NCBI GenBank assembly: GCA_029219165.1
Contig: JAQXSW010000007.1
Span: 124,001-188,000 of the forward strand
Direction of reading: 5' to 3'
Origin: Oscillospiraceae bacterium
Lineage (GTDB): Bacteria; Bacillota; Clostridia; Oscillospirales; Acutalibacteraceae
DNA length: 64,000 nt
Shown: positions 11,493-19,461 of the stretch, one piece after another
Position numbering within the stretch: the first letter of the stretch is position 1
How the letters are laid out: each line of letters begins with the position of its first letter
Made by a program: the position numbers and the translations under genes
The notes under the pieces: generated by a model
Seen by the model: the letters and a program-made list of their open reading frames with translations, nothing else
What the model was told of the DNA's origin: nothing
Databases searched by the model: none

Positions 11493-12259
11493 CTCTGTTT
11501 ATTTGATTTTAAAAACTCTACAGCAAGGGCTTCATATGCAGCACTTCCTTTTGAGGCCCTGTCATAATACATGACCGGTTCACCAAAACTTGGTGCTTCA
11601 GATAAACGCACATTGCGTGGTATTACTGATGAATATACTTTTTTTGGAAAGAATTTTTTTACTTCTGATACAACTTGTTGTGTTAGGTTGAGACGACCGT
11701 CATACATTGTTAACACTACGCCTTCCAGTTCAATAAGTGGATTATAAAGGCGTTTTACTTGACGTACTGTTGACATGAGTTGAGATAATCCTTCAAGTGC
11801 GTAATATTCACATTGAATAGGAATTATTAAGGTGTCAGATGCACATAGTGCGTTTAACGTAATCAATCCCAATGAAGGTGGACAGTCTAAGAAAATATAA
11901 TCATACAAGTTATATATTGGAAGTAATGCATTCTTTAGTCTACTTTCTCTACGTGGCATGTCAACCAATTCTAGCTCGGCTCCTGCTAAATTCATGTTTG
12001 CAGGCAAAATATCTACATTTTTAAATTTAGTAGAAATAATTGCATTTTCTGCCGGTACAGAATTAATTAGTACATCATATGCAGAGTCACCCAATGCTCT
12101 TTTTTCAATGCCCATACCGCTAGTTGAGTTTCCTTGAGGATCTATATCCACTAAAAGAACTTTTTTGTCATGTGCACCAAGAGCTGCAATTAAATTTACT
12201 GCAGTTGTTGTTTTTCCGACACCGCCCTTTTGGTTAACTATTGAAATAGTTTTTGACAT
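11489..12259 (-). CDS. parA: Chromosome partitioning ATPase ParA (Soj)
   Basis: Walker-type ATPase that partners ParB in origin segregation and, in Bacillus, regulates DnaA. It has 256 residues beginning [19 protein letters not shown], with the deviant Walker A motif at residues 10-18. Switch segments [11 protein letters not shown] and [10 protein letters not shown] are intact. ATG 12259 is chosen because GGAGGG lies just upstream and it matches the family N-terminus. A promoter is visible at 12335-12363, and a perfect parS site lies about 120 bp upstream of the start. Confidence 0.96.
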   Translation of the reverse strand: MSKTISIVNQKGGVGKTTTAVNLIAALGAHDKKVLLVDIDPQGNSTSGMGIEKRALGDSAYDVLINSVPAENAIISTKFKNVDILPANMNLAGAELELVDMPRRESRLKNALLPIYNLYDYIFLDCPPSLGLITLNALCASDTLIIPIQCEYYALEGLSQLMSTVRQVKRLYNPLIELEGVVLTMYDGRLNLTQQVVSEVKKFFPKKVYSSVIPRNVRLSEAPSFGEPVMYYDRASKGSAAYEALAVEFLKSNKQR

Positions 12260-12334
12260 TGCGGTTAAACCCTCCTTATATAACAAGTTAATAATGAACA
12301 AAGTTGAATATTTACTTAAATATATTATCACATA

Positions 12335-12363
12335 TTTATAGGTAATAAAAGTATTATTATCAA
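12335..12363 (-). promoter_or_regulatory. Likely parA-parB-serS promoter
   Basis: On the minus strand TTGATA (12358-12363), 17 bp, TATAAA (12335-12340). The parS site (12379-12394) lies only 15 bp upstream of the -35 element, so ParB binding there could influence this promoter. Confidence 0.55.
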
Positions 12364-12378
12364 TTTATTTTCTTTTTT

Positions 12379-12394
12379 TGTTTCACGTGAAACA
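12379..12394. other. parS site 1 (perfect)
   Basis: TGTTTCACGTGAAACA, identical to the Bacillus parS consensus. It lies between noc and parA and directly abuts a hairpin (12395-12433). It is expected to be a ParB loading site. Confidence 0.93.
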
Positions 12395-12433
12395 AAGCAA
12401 AGGAACCTAGGAAAAACCTAGGCTCCTTCGCTT
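12395..12433. terminator. Strong hairpin after noc, abutting parS
   Basis: AAGCAAAGGAACCTAGG (12395-12411) pairs with CCTAGGCTCCTTCGCTT (12417-12433) with two mismatched positions and a five-base loop. Read on the minus strand it lies after noc and is followed by the parS sequence and then a T/A-rich stretch, so it probably ends the noc transcript. Confidence 0.7.
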
Positions 12434-12470
12434 GGATATATTGGGGAGTAAAATGAGTTGGATAGCAAAA

Positions 12471-13307
12471 TTAAACGGCTTTATCTAGATTGATTTTAAA
12501 ACTTAGATTATCGATTTTTGGTATTCGTACGACATATTCAATATATGAATCAGTTTCACTTTTTATACTATCTGCTTCAATTCCTGAGCGTCGCATAGTT
12601 TCAACAGCATGATTTAATGTGTTCACAAAGATTCGTACATCTTTGAAAAGCTTTACAGAGGGCTTTGTTTGTTTTCTTTCCCTTCCGTGGATTTGTTTAA
12701 CCAATTTTTCACTATCTGAAACGGATAGCCTTTTATCGGCAATGAAAGAAAGTACGCGGTCAATTTGTTCTTCTGATTCAAGAGAAAGAAGACATCTTGC
12801 ATGTCGTTCGGAAAGTCCGTTAGAAATAATAATGGCCTGTTGCTGTTCGGATAGTTTCAACAATCTGATTTTGTTTGAAATTGCGGATTGTGAGCAGCCT
12901 AAAATTTTAGATATGTCTTCTTGAGTTGCACTTGTCATTTTCATTAGATTATTTATTGCATTGGCTTCTTCAAAAAAATTAAGATTTTCACGCTGTAAAT
13001 TTTCAACTAAACTATATATTGCGGATTTTTTTGAATCTATATTCATTAATATGCATGGAACATTTTTTAGGCCAACATTTCTGGCGGCACGCAATCTTCT
13101 TTCTCCAGAGATTAGTTCATATGATGTGTTGGAGAGTTTTCTAACAGAGATCGGTTGAATAATACCATTTTCACGTACGCTTTGCGTCAATTCCTCCATC
13201 TCTTTTGCTTGAAAAAATCGTCTGGGTTGGTTTGGGTTTGGCTTTATGTATTCCTGGGGAATTAACAAGATTTTTCCGGCACTTTTAGATTTTGACGAAG
13301 AAATCAT
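12471..13307 (-). CDS. noc: Noc-like ParB-family nucleoid occlusion protein
   Basis: Second ParB-family DNA-binding protein (278 residues). It has ISGERRLRAARNVGL (CTPase/GERRxRA motif) and the helix-turn-helix TQEDISKILGCSQSAISNKI. Position next to rsmG and parA is where Noc sits in Firmicutes. Noc normally binds CTP and its own NBS sites and attaches to the membrane through an N-terminal amphipathic helix. Here the N-terminus is short (MISSSKSKSAGKILLIPQEY) and shows no such helix, so it might be a Noc that does not bind membrane or a second ParB. The start has an AAGGAG ribosome binding site and a parS site 18 bp upstream. Confidence 0.8.
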   Translation of the reverse strand: MISSSKSKSAGKILLIPQEYIKPNPNQPRRFFQAKEMEELTQSVRENGIIQPISVRKLSNTSYELISGERRLRAARNVGLKNVPCILMNIDSKKSAIYSLVENLQRENLNFFEEANAINNLMKMTSATQEDISKILGCSQSAISNKIRLLKLSEQQQAIIISNGLSERHARCLLSLESEEQIDRVLSFIADKRLSVSDSEKLVKQIHGRERKQTKPSVKLFKDVRIFVNTLNHAVETMRRSGIEADSIKSETDSYIEYVVRIPKIDNLSFKINLDKAV

Positions 13308-13325
13308 TTTTAATCAACTCCTTTT

Positions 13326-13341
13326 CGTTTCACGTGAAACA
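13326..13341. other. parS site 2 (one mismatch)
   Basis: CGTTTCACGTGAAACA: the 14-bp core GTTTCACGTGAAAC is perfect and only the first base differs from consensus. It lies between the noc start and the rsmG terminator, sharing its last base with the terminator stem. Confidence 0.88.
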
Positions 13342-13402
13342 CAAAAAATAAGACTGCATTTCCTATCGGCAATGATAGGATAAACGCAGTCTTATTTTTT
13401 GT
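13341..13402. terminator. Bipartite terminator between rsmG and noc
   Basis: ACAAAAAATAAGACTGC (13341-13357) pairs perfectly with GCAGTCTTATTTTTTGT (13386-13402), enclosing a second stem CCTATC/GATAGG. A/T runs flank both sides, so it can act in both directions. It would end the mnmE-mnmG-rsmG transcript just before parS site 2. Confidence 0.88.
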
Positions 13403-13451
13403 AAAGAATATTCGTGTGTGCTTGTTTGACAACGAATGACAGAATTTGATA

Positions 13452-14165
13452 TCAGCAAATTGGTTTTTTTGAAATTTGAGCGTATGGACGAGGATATTTT
13501 GTCGGAGTGTGCGATATTTTTTCAATTCTAAATACGAATCTTTCACCGTAATTTGGCAATTCAAAAGGCTGAATATCTTGGATTAGGCCACCCAAAATGT
13601 CTATAGCAACTTCAGCCTCATACAGTTCATTTTCGCCATTTGCACCTTTTAGAGGGATAAAGCTTCCTCCGACTTTAACAAACGGCAAGCAAAATTCAGA
13701 AAGATCGCGGAAGTTTGTAACAGCCCTTGCTGTTGCAAAATCAAATTTTTCCCTAAATTTAGGTTTTCGAGCCAGGTCTTCTGCTCTACCATATTCAATA
13801 TCTGCATTTAAATCTAAATTAACCAGAATATCAGAAATAACATTTAGTTTTTTTGTTGTGCTGTCTATAAGAGTGATTTTTAAATCCGGGCGAGCAATTA
13901 GTAGGGGAATTCCCGGAAATCCTGCACCGGTTCCAACATCTACAAGAGAAGATCCTATAGGGATATTATAATATTTAAGTATAATAATACTGTCCAGAAA
14001 ATGCTTATAAACAATATCTGTTGGATCAGTTATTGCGGTTAAGTTTACTTTTTTATTCCAATCGACCAGAAGTTCTGCATAAATATCAAATCTTTTTAAA
14101 GCAAGTTCGTCAAGGAATATCCCGTGTGACGATGCCTCTGTTTTTAAAAGATCTGTAGAGATCAT
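13452..14165 (-). CDS. rsmG: 16S rRNA (guanine-N7) methyltransferase RsmG
   Basis: SAM-dependent methyltransferase that modifies a guanine in the 530 loop of 16S rRNA. It has 237 residues, with the SAM-binding motif VDVGTGAGFPGIPLLI near 73-88 and the conserved LTLIDSTTKKLNVI-type acidic loop (here KITLIDSTTKKL). It sits two bases after mnmG in the classical mnmE-mnmG-rsmG order and is followed by a strong terminator. Confidence 0.95.
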   Translation of the reverse strand: MISTDLLKTEASSHGIFLDELALKRFDIYAELLVDWNKKVNLTAITDPTDIVYKHFLDSIIILKYYNIPIGSSLVDVGTGAGFPGIPLLIARPDLKITLIDSTTKKLNVISDILVNLDLNADIEYGRAEDLARKPKFREKFDFATARAVTNFRDLSEFCLPFVKVGGSFIPLKGANGENELYEAEVAIDILGGLIQDIQPFELPNYGERFVFRIEKISHTPTKYPRPYAQISKKPIC

Positions 14166-14167
14166 CT

Positions 14168-16048
14168 TTATTGCCTTCTTTCTTTTTCTAAATAAATTAG
14201 AAGAACAGATACATCTGCAGGGCTTACACCGGATATTCTTGCAGCCTGTCCAACATTCTCAGGTTTTATTTTGTTTAACTTTTCTTGCGCCTCAAGTCGT
14301 AGTCCTATTATAGTAGTATAATCTAAATTTTTAGGAAGCGTCTTTTTTTCAAGGCGACGCATTTCGTTTATTTGAGCTTGTTGCCTTTTTATGTATCCTT
14401 CATATTTTAATTCGATTTCAACTTGTTCAAAAATTGTCTCTGGATATGAAGGGCGAGAAGGATCAAAAGGACTAAGCACCTCGTAGTTTAGCTGAGGTCT
14501 TTTGATAAGGTCAGATAGTTTTACTCCGGTTGAAATTGGTGATGTTTCACGTGAAACAAGGAGATCGTTTATTTCTTTAGATGGGGAGATAACAACTGAT
14601 TTTACTCGTTCGTTTTCCATTTCAATTAAGGTCATTTTTTTAAGTAGTTTTTGATATTTGTCCTCGGAAACGAGACCAACATCATAACCGTATTTTGTTA
14701 ATCTTAAATCTGCATTGTCCTGTCTTAAAATTAGTCTATATTCAGATCTGGATGTCATCATTCTATATGGATCAGAACAACCTTTTGTAACCAAATCATC
14801 TATAAGTGTTCCAATGTAAGATGATGCTCTATCTAATATTAATGGTTTTTTTCCTTGAACATATAGGGCTGCATTAATTCCGGCAACAAGGCCTTGTGCA
14901 GCAGCTTCTTCATAACCGCTAGATCCATTGAATTGTCCCGCACCAAAAAGTCCCGGGAAATCATTAAATTCTAAAGTGGATTTGAGGGATAGAGGGTCTA
15001 TACAATCGTATTCAATTGCATATGCAGTTCTTATAACCTGAACATTTTCAAGGCCCGGAATGGTTTTTAAGAAAGCTAACTGAACATCTTCCGGCAATGA
15101 AGATGATAATCCTTGTAAATACATTTCTTGTGTCCCAAGTCCGCATGGTTCAATAAAAACCTGATGACGTTCTTTTTCAGAAAAACGTACAATTTTGTCT
15201 TCAATACTAGGGCAGTATCTTGGACCAACACCTTCAATTTTTCCGGCATAAAGAGGTGAGCGATGTAAATTGTCTAGGATTATTTTCTTTGTTTTTTCAT
15301 TTGTATATGTAATGTAACAAACAGTTTTATTTTTTGGAGTGAAGGAATCATCAAATGAAAACCGTACAAGTTTTTGATCTCCTTCTTGTATTTCTAGCCC
15401 TTCAAGGTTTACGGAACGTAAATTCACTCTAGAAGGTGTACCGGTTTTGAATCTTCGTGTTTTAATTCCCAGTTCGTGTAAAGATTTTGAAAGTTCATTT
15501 GATGGGAATAATCCGTCAGGACCACTTTCATAGGATACATCACCAATAAAAACTCGACCGCCGAGGAATGTTCCGGTAGCAAGTATTACACATTTTGATC
15601 TGTATATAGCTTCTAACTTAGTCTTTACTTCCCAAAGCGTTGGCATTTCTTTGCAGTGTTTAATTGAAACTATTTCTGCCTGCCTCATTTCAAGATTTTC
15701 AGTCGATTCAATAACGTTTTTCATATATGCAGAATAGTTACGTCTGTCAATTTGTGCACGAGGGCTGTGAACAGCAGGGCCCTTACCAAGATTTAACATT
15801 CTGCTTTGAATCATATTATGATCAGCAGCCAGGCCCATTTCTCCACCAAGAGCATCTATTTCACGTACAAGATGTCCTTTTGAGGAACCACCTATTGATG
15901 GATTACATGGCATGTTTCCGACCCAATCTGCACTTATTGTAAAAATACAGGTTGAAAGTCCCATTCTTGCCGGGGCAAGTGCCGCTTCAATACCGGCGTG
16001 ACCGGCACCAATAACTATAACGTCATATTCTTTTGCAAAATATTCCAT
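14168..16048 (-). CDS. mnmG: tRNA uridine-5-carboxymethylaminomethyl modification enzyme MnmG (GidA)
   Basis: FAD-dependent partner of MnmE that installs the cmnm5 group on U34 of certain tRNAs. It has 626 residues (normal). The FAD-binding motif [14 protein letters not shown] is near residue 12. The family signature [16 protein letters not shown] and the C-terminal helical domain ([11 protein letters not shown]) are present. No Shine-Dalgarno sequence stands before ATG 16048, and no other start fits the conserved N-terminus. A perfect parS site lies inside the coding sequence (14543-14558), in the codons for LLVSRETSP. It is separated from mnmE by an unusual 306-bp gap. Confidence 0.96.
   Translation of the reverse strand: MEYFAKEYDVIVIGAGHAGIEAALAPARMGLSTCIFTISADWVGNMPCNPSIGGSSKGHLVREIDALGGEMGLAADHNMIQSRMLNLGKGPAVHSPRAQIDRRNYSAYMKNVIESTENLEMRQAEIVSIKHCKEMPTLWEVKTKLEAIYRSKCVILATGTFLGGRVFIGDVSYESGPDGLFPSNELSKSLHELGIKTRRFKTGTPSRVNLRSVNLEGLEIQEGDQKLVRFSFDDSFTPKNKTVCYITYTNEKTKKIILDNLHRSPLYAGKIEGVGPRYCPSIEDKIVRFSEKERHQVFIEPCGLGTQEMYLQGLSSSLPEDVQLAFLKTIPGLENVQVIRTAYAIEYDCIDPLSLKSTLEFNDFPGLFGAGQFNGSSGYEEAAAQGLVAGINAALYVQGKKPLILDRASSYIGTLIDDLVTKGCSDPYRMMTSRSEYRLILRQDNADLRLTKYGYDVGLVSEDKYQKLLKKMTLIEMENERVKSVVISPSKEINDLLVSRETSPISTGVKLSDLIKRPQLNYEVLSPFDPSRPSYPETIFEQVEIELKYEGYIKRQQAQINEMRRLEKKTLPKNLDYTTIIGLRLEAQEKLNKIKPENVGQAARISGVSPADVSVLLIYLEKERRQ
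14543..14558. other. parS site 3 (perfect, inside mnmG)
   Basis: TGTTTCACGTGAAACA, identical to consensus, embedded in the mnmG coding sequence where it encodes part of LVSRETSP. It is about 1.2 kb from parS site 2. Confidence 0.93.
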
Positions 16049-16354
16049 AAAAGGTTCACAGCTTTCTATTTTTGTAAAAATCAGAGGTAAATATACCTTA
16101 AATAATATAAGTAACTATTTAAATTATGTGTATTTGTTTTTTATGGCGTCCGGTTTCCCACAATTTAATAACAAATGTGGAAAATGGAGCAACATGTTTA
16201 AAAAATGTGGAAAAAAACCTTATAAATATACGTTATCTTAAGTTTTTTTTAGGCAAAGTGGAGCAACCTGCTCTGTAGCCAACCAGATTTTTCTTTGCAA
16301 GGAAATGTCCACCCAAGAAAAATTGAACGCCTCCAGAGCAGCCAAATTCAGTAT
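16049..16354. other. 306-bp mnmE-mnmG gap with DnaA-box-like motifs and repeats
   Basis: No gene seen. On the minus strand it contains two direct copies of TTTTCCACA (16206-16214 and 16176-16184, 30 bp apart), and the plus strand has TTTCCCACA at 16154-16162. A 12-bp near-perfect direct repeat TGGAGCAACMTG occurs at 16185-16196 and 16259-16270. A nested inverted repeat fills 16269-16340. The mnmG-proximal 60 bp are AT-rich. TTTTCCACA is a known DnaA-box variant; mnmG (gidA) lies next to oriC in some bacteria. A function as origin element, regulatory leader or small RNA is open. Confidence 0.5.
16269..16340. repeat. Nested inverted repeat in the mnmE 3' region
   Basis: The outer arm TGCTCTG (16269-16275) pairs with CAGAGCA (16334-16340). 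The inner arm ATTTTTCTT (16287-16295) pairs perfectly with AAGAAAAAT (16315-16323), leaving a 19-base loop. A small hairpin GAGCA/TGCTC precedes it (16261-16273). There is no U-run after the outer stem in either direction, so it is not a standard terminator. Confidence 0.55.
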
Positions 16355-17719
16355 TTACTTTCCAACACAGAATTTGGAGAAGATTTCATTTACAACTGCC
16401 TCTGAAACACGTTCACCGGTCAATTCTAATAGCGGTGAAATGGCTGCATCTATTGAAACATTAATAGCATCCAGGGTAATTCCAATTTCTAAACCATCAA
16501 TTGCTTCATTTATACAAGAAAGGGCAGTTTTACAACAGTTCAACTGTCTTTCGTTTGATAGCATTGCTGCTGTTGAATCAAAATTGTTTGTTCCAAGAAC
16601 ATTTTCAATGGCGTTTGATATAGTTTTAAGACTGTCATTTTCTTTAGCACTTAAGGAAATAACATTTTTAATATACGAATAAATTTCGTTCTCAGATATA
16701 ATTTTTCCAATATCTGCTTTATTTAATATAGCAATTCCACATTTGTTTTTGCAAAGTTCAAGTATTTTATAATCTTCTTCATCTAATTTTTTACTACCGT
16801 CAAAAACTGCCAAAAATAAGGTTGCAGTAGATAATTTGTTTTTCGCATACTCAATTCCAATTGATTCAACATAATCATTTGATTCGTGGATACCGGCAGT
16901 ATCAGAGATATGGAGGATTACATTTCCAACTCTAGCAGTTTCTTCGACTATATCTCTCGTTGTTCCGGCAATATCGGTAACAATTGATCTGTTTTTTTGA
17001 AGGAGCAAATTCATAAGTGTTGATTTACCAACGTTTGGTTTGCCGACAATTACTGTATTAATACCTTCAGTTATTGCTTGCCCGGCATCAAATTTATTTA
17101 TCAAATTCTCAAGTTTTTTCTTTGATGTCTTAAGTATATTGATTAACACATCTGACTGCAATTCTTCTATTTCTTCATCAGGATAGTCAATCCATGCTGA
17201 TAAGGTTGCAGATGAGTTAACCAAGGAGCTTTTTATTTCATTAATTTCATTGGTGAGTGACCCTTCAAGAGTTTGAATTGCGGCATTAGCAGCTTCTTTA
17301 CCCTTTGCACCAATAATTTTCATAACGGATTCTGCACTGGTCAAATCCATTTTTCCGTTAAGAAATGCTCTTTTTGTAAATTCACCGGCTTCAGCAAGAC
17401 GTGCTCCGTTTTCAAGTGTTAAGCGTAGAACTTGTTGAAGGACAAATAACCCTCCGTGGCATTGGAGCTCAACAACATCTTCACCTGTATAACTTTTTGG
17501 ACTTTTGTAAACGACAGCTATTGCTTGGTCAATGGTTTGATGGTTGTCCAATATTTTTCCAAAATGTGCTGTATAACCGTTAGCATTTTTAAGTGTTTTT
17601 TTACTAGAGGAAAAGAATATCTTGTCTGCTATTTCACAGGCATTTTCGCCGGAAAGTCTAACAATACCTATACCACCGGCCGCATTTGGCGTTGATATAG
17701 CAGAAATTGTTGAATTCAT
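16355..17719 (-). CDS. mnmE: tRNA modification GTPase MnmE (TrmE)
   Basis: GTPase that works with MnmG on wobble uridines of tRNA. It has 454 residues. The N-terminal folate-binding domain (STISAISTPNAAGGIGIVRLSG) precedes an inserted G domain with GKPNVGKSTLMNLL (G1), DTAGIHES (G3) and NKAD (G4). The C-terminus ends FSKFCVGK, where the family ends in C-[ILV]-G-K with the essential Cys. GGAGGG precedes ATG 17719. A likely promoter is at 17759-17787. Confidence 0.97.
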   Translation of the reverse strand: MNSTISAISTPNAAGGIGIVRLSGENACEIADKIFFSSSKKTLKNANGYTAHFGKILDNHQTIDQAIAVVYKSPKSYTGEDVVELQCHGGLFVLQQVLRLTLENGARLAEAGEFTKRAFLNGKMDLTSAESVMKIIGAKGKEAANAAIQTLEGSLTNEINEIKSSLVNSSATLSAWIDYPDEEIEELQSDVLINILKTSKKKLENLINKFDAGQAITEGINTVIVGKPNVGKSTLMNLLLQKNRSIVTDIAGTTRDIVEETARVGNVILHISDTAGIHESNDYVESIGIEYAKNKLSTATLFLAVFDGSKKLDEEDYKILELCKNKCGIAILNKADIGKIISENEIYSYIKNVISLSAKENDSLKTISNAIENVLGTNNFDSTAAMLSNERQLNCCKTALSCINEAIDGLEIGITLDAINVSIDAAISPLLELTGERVSEAVVNEIFSKFCVGK

Positions 17720-17758
17720 ATATTTCCCTCCTAAAATAAAACAACTTTAACTTTTGGA

Positions 17759-17787
17759 ATTCTATCACAAAGACCCTTATAAATCAA
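17759..17787 (-). promoter_or_regulatory. Likely mnmE promoter
   Basis: On the minus strand TTGATT (17782-17787), 17 bp, TAGAAT (17759-17764), about 40 bp before the mnmE start. Confidence 0.55.
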
Positions 17788-17797
17788 ATTGAATATT

Positions 17798-17851
17798 TAC
17801 AAGACATAAGCTTGTATTTTTATTGACAATTAATATCTAATATATTAGTAT
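17798..17851 (+). promoter_or_regulatory. glyS promoter with upstream inverted repeat
   Basis: TTGACA (17823-17828), 17 bp, TAGTAT (17846-17851). Just upstream an inverted repeat TACAAG-N7-CTTGTA (17798-17816) followed by TTTT could be an operator or a weak terminator. The leader is about 45 nt, so there is no T-box. Confidence 0.65.
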
Positions 17852-17903
17852 TTTTAGCATAATTAGTAAATGGATATTTATAAATTGTGGAGGAGAAACC
17901 AAA

Positions 17904-19319
17904 ATGAACAATGCGGATAAATCAATGGATAAATTAGTCGCTCTCTGTAAGGGCAGAGGTTTTGTGTATGCTGGTAGTGAAATTTATGGTGGCCTTGCAA
18001 ACACTTGGGACTATGGTCCACTTGGTGTAGAGATGAAGAATAATATAAAGGATGCATGGAGAAAAAAGTTCATTCAGGAAAATCCATATAATGTTGGTCT
18101 TGATAGTGCTATTCTTATGAACCCTCAAACATGGGTGGCATCCGGACATCTCGGTGGTTTCTCAGATCCACTCATGGACTGTAAACAATGCAAAACTCGC
18201 CATAGAGCAGATAAGTTAATAGAGGATTACGTTGCAGAAAATAATCTTTCAGATAATCCTGCCGGATGGTCAGATGAAGAGCTTATGGCGTATATTAAGG
18301 AAAAAGGTATAGCATGCCCTGATTGTGGAGCTCATGATTTTACTGATATCCGTAAGTTTAATCTTATGTTTAAAACTTTCCAAGGTGTTACAGAAGATAG
18401 TAAGAACGAAATTTATTTAAGACCTGAAACAGCACAAGGAATTTTTGTAAACTTTGCAAACATTCAAAGAACAACAAGAAAAAAAGTGCCTTTCGGCGTT
18501 GCACAAATAGGTAAATCATTTAGAAATGAAATTACACCGGGCAACTTTATATTTAGAGTTAGAGAATTTGAGCAAATGGAACTTGAATTTTTCTGTAAAC
18601 CGGGAACAGATCTTGAGTGGTTTGATTATTGGCGTTCATATTGCCGTGATTGGCTTTATTCTCTTAATATTAAGCCTGAAAATCTTAGACTCAGAGATCA
18701 TGATCCGGAGGAACTTTGTTTTTATTCAAAGGCAACAACAGACTTTGAATATAGGTTCCCATTTGGTTGGGGAGAGCTTTGGGGTGTTGCTGACAGAACA
18801 GATTATGACCTTACACAGCACATAAACACATCCGGAAAGAGCCTTGACTATTTCGATTCAGAAACAAATGAAAGATATATTCCTTATGTTATTGAACCAT
18901 CCCTTGGTGTAGAAAGATTATTCCTTTCTCTTCTTGTTGAAGCTTATGACGAAGAGGTTGTAGATGCTGAAAAGAACGACACTCGTGTTGTTATGCACTT
19001 CCACCCAGCAATTGCACCATATAAGGTTGCGGTTCTTCCTCTTTCAAAGAAACTTTCTGACAAGGCAATTGAAATATATAATGAATTGTCAAAGCATTTC
19101 ATGGTAGATTATGATGATGCAGGTTCAATAGGAAAGCGCTATAGACGAGAGGATGAAATTGGAACACCATATTGTATTACCGTTGACTTTGAAACAGTAG
19201 GCGATGAAAACACTCCGGCCGATAATGCTGTTACTATTCGTGACAGAGACACAATGGAGCAAGTAAGAGTTCCAATTGATCAACTCGTTTCCTACATTGA
19301 AGAAAAAATTAGATTTTAA
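17904..19319 (+). CDS. glyS: Glycyl-tRNA synthetase, single-chain (alpha2) type
   Basis: Class II synthetase charging tRNA-Gly, of the eukaryote/archaea-like homodimeric kind rather than the bacterial alpha2beta2 GlyQ/GlyS. It has 471 residues. It begins with [26 protein letters not shown] and has a zinc-ribbon-like cysteine set (CKQCKTRH and CPDCGAH). Motif 2 is [21 protein letters not shown] and motif 3 is [14 protein letters not shown]. The C-terminal anticodon-binding domain is complete. GGAGGAG precedes ATG. An intrinsic terminator follows at 19339-19376. The matching tRNA-Gly(GCC) lies 7 kb away. Confidence 0.97.
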   Translation: MNNADKSMDKLVALCKGRGFVYAGSEIYGGLANTWDYGPLGVEMKNNIKDAWRKKFIQENPYNVGLDSAILMNPQTWVASGHLGGFSDPLMDCKQCKTRHRADKLIEDYVAENNLSDNPAGWSDEELMAYIKEKGIACPDCGAHDFTDIRKFNLMFKTFQGVTEDSKNEIYLRPETAQGIFVNFANIQRTTRKKVPFGVAQIGKSFRNEITPGNFIFRVREFEQMELEFFCKPGTDLEWFDYWRSYCRDWLYSLNIKPENLRLRDHDPEELCFYSKATTDFEYRFPFGWGELWGVADRTDYDLTQHINTSGKSLDYFDSETNERYIPYVIEPSLGVERLFLSLLVEAYDEEVVDAEKNDTRVVMHFHPAIAPYKVAVLPLSKKLSDKAIEIYNELSKHFMVDYDDAGSIGKRYRREDEIGTPYCITVDFETVGDENTPADNAVTIRDRDTMEQVRVPIDQLVSYIEEKIRF

Positions 19320-19338
19320 AAAAACATATATTATAGAC

Positions 19339-19376
19339 AGCGACTCCGGTATTTAATGCTTGGAGTCGCTATTTTA
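19339..19376 (+). terminator. Terminator after glyS
   Basis: AGCGACTCC (19339-19347) pairs with GGAGTCGCT (19362-19370), followed by ATTTTAATG. Confidence 0.8.
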
Positions 19377-19461
19377 ATGTAAAATTAATGTCAAATTTTG
19401 ATATGTTAACACATATTTCATGATTTGTATACATAATAGAGAAGGCAATGGAGGTGTTTGT

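Noticed and set aside
12619-12924. Long open frame antisense to noc
   Set aside because: It follows the shadow of the noc codons, has no ribosome binding site and no recognisable protein features; similar antisense frames elsewhere were treated alike.
14945-14965. TCCCGGGAAAT in mnmG as a Noc-binding site
   Set aside because: One half-site matches the NBS consensus, the other matches at two of five bases; palindromic CCCGGG alone is weak.
17720-17903. T-box riboswitch before glyS
   Set aside because: The transcript leader is only about 45 nt and has no specifier-loop or T-box sequence; serS, leuS and hisS leaders are also too short.
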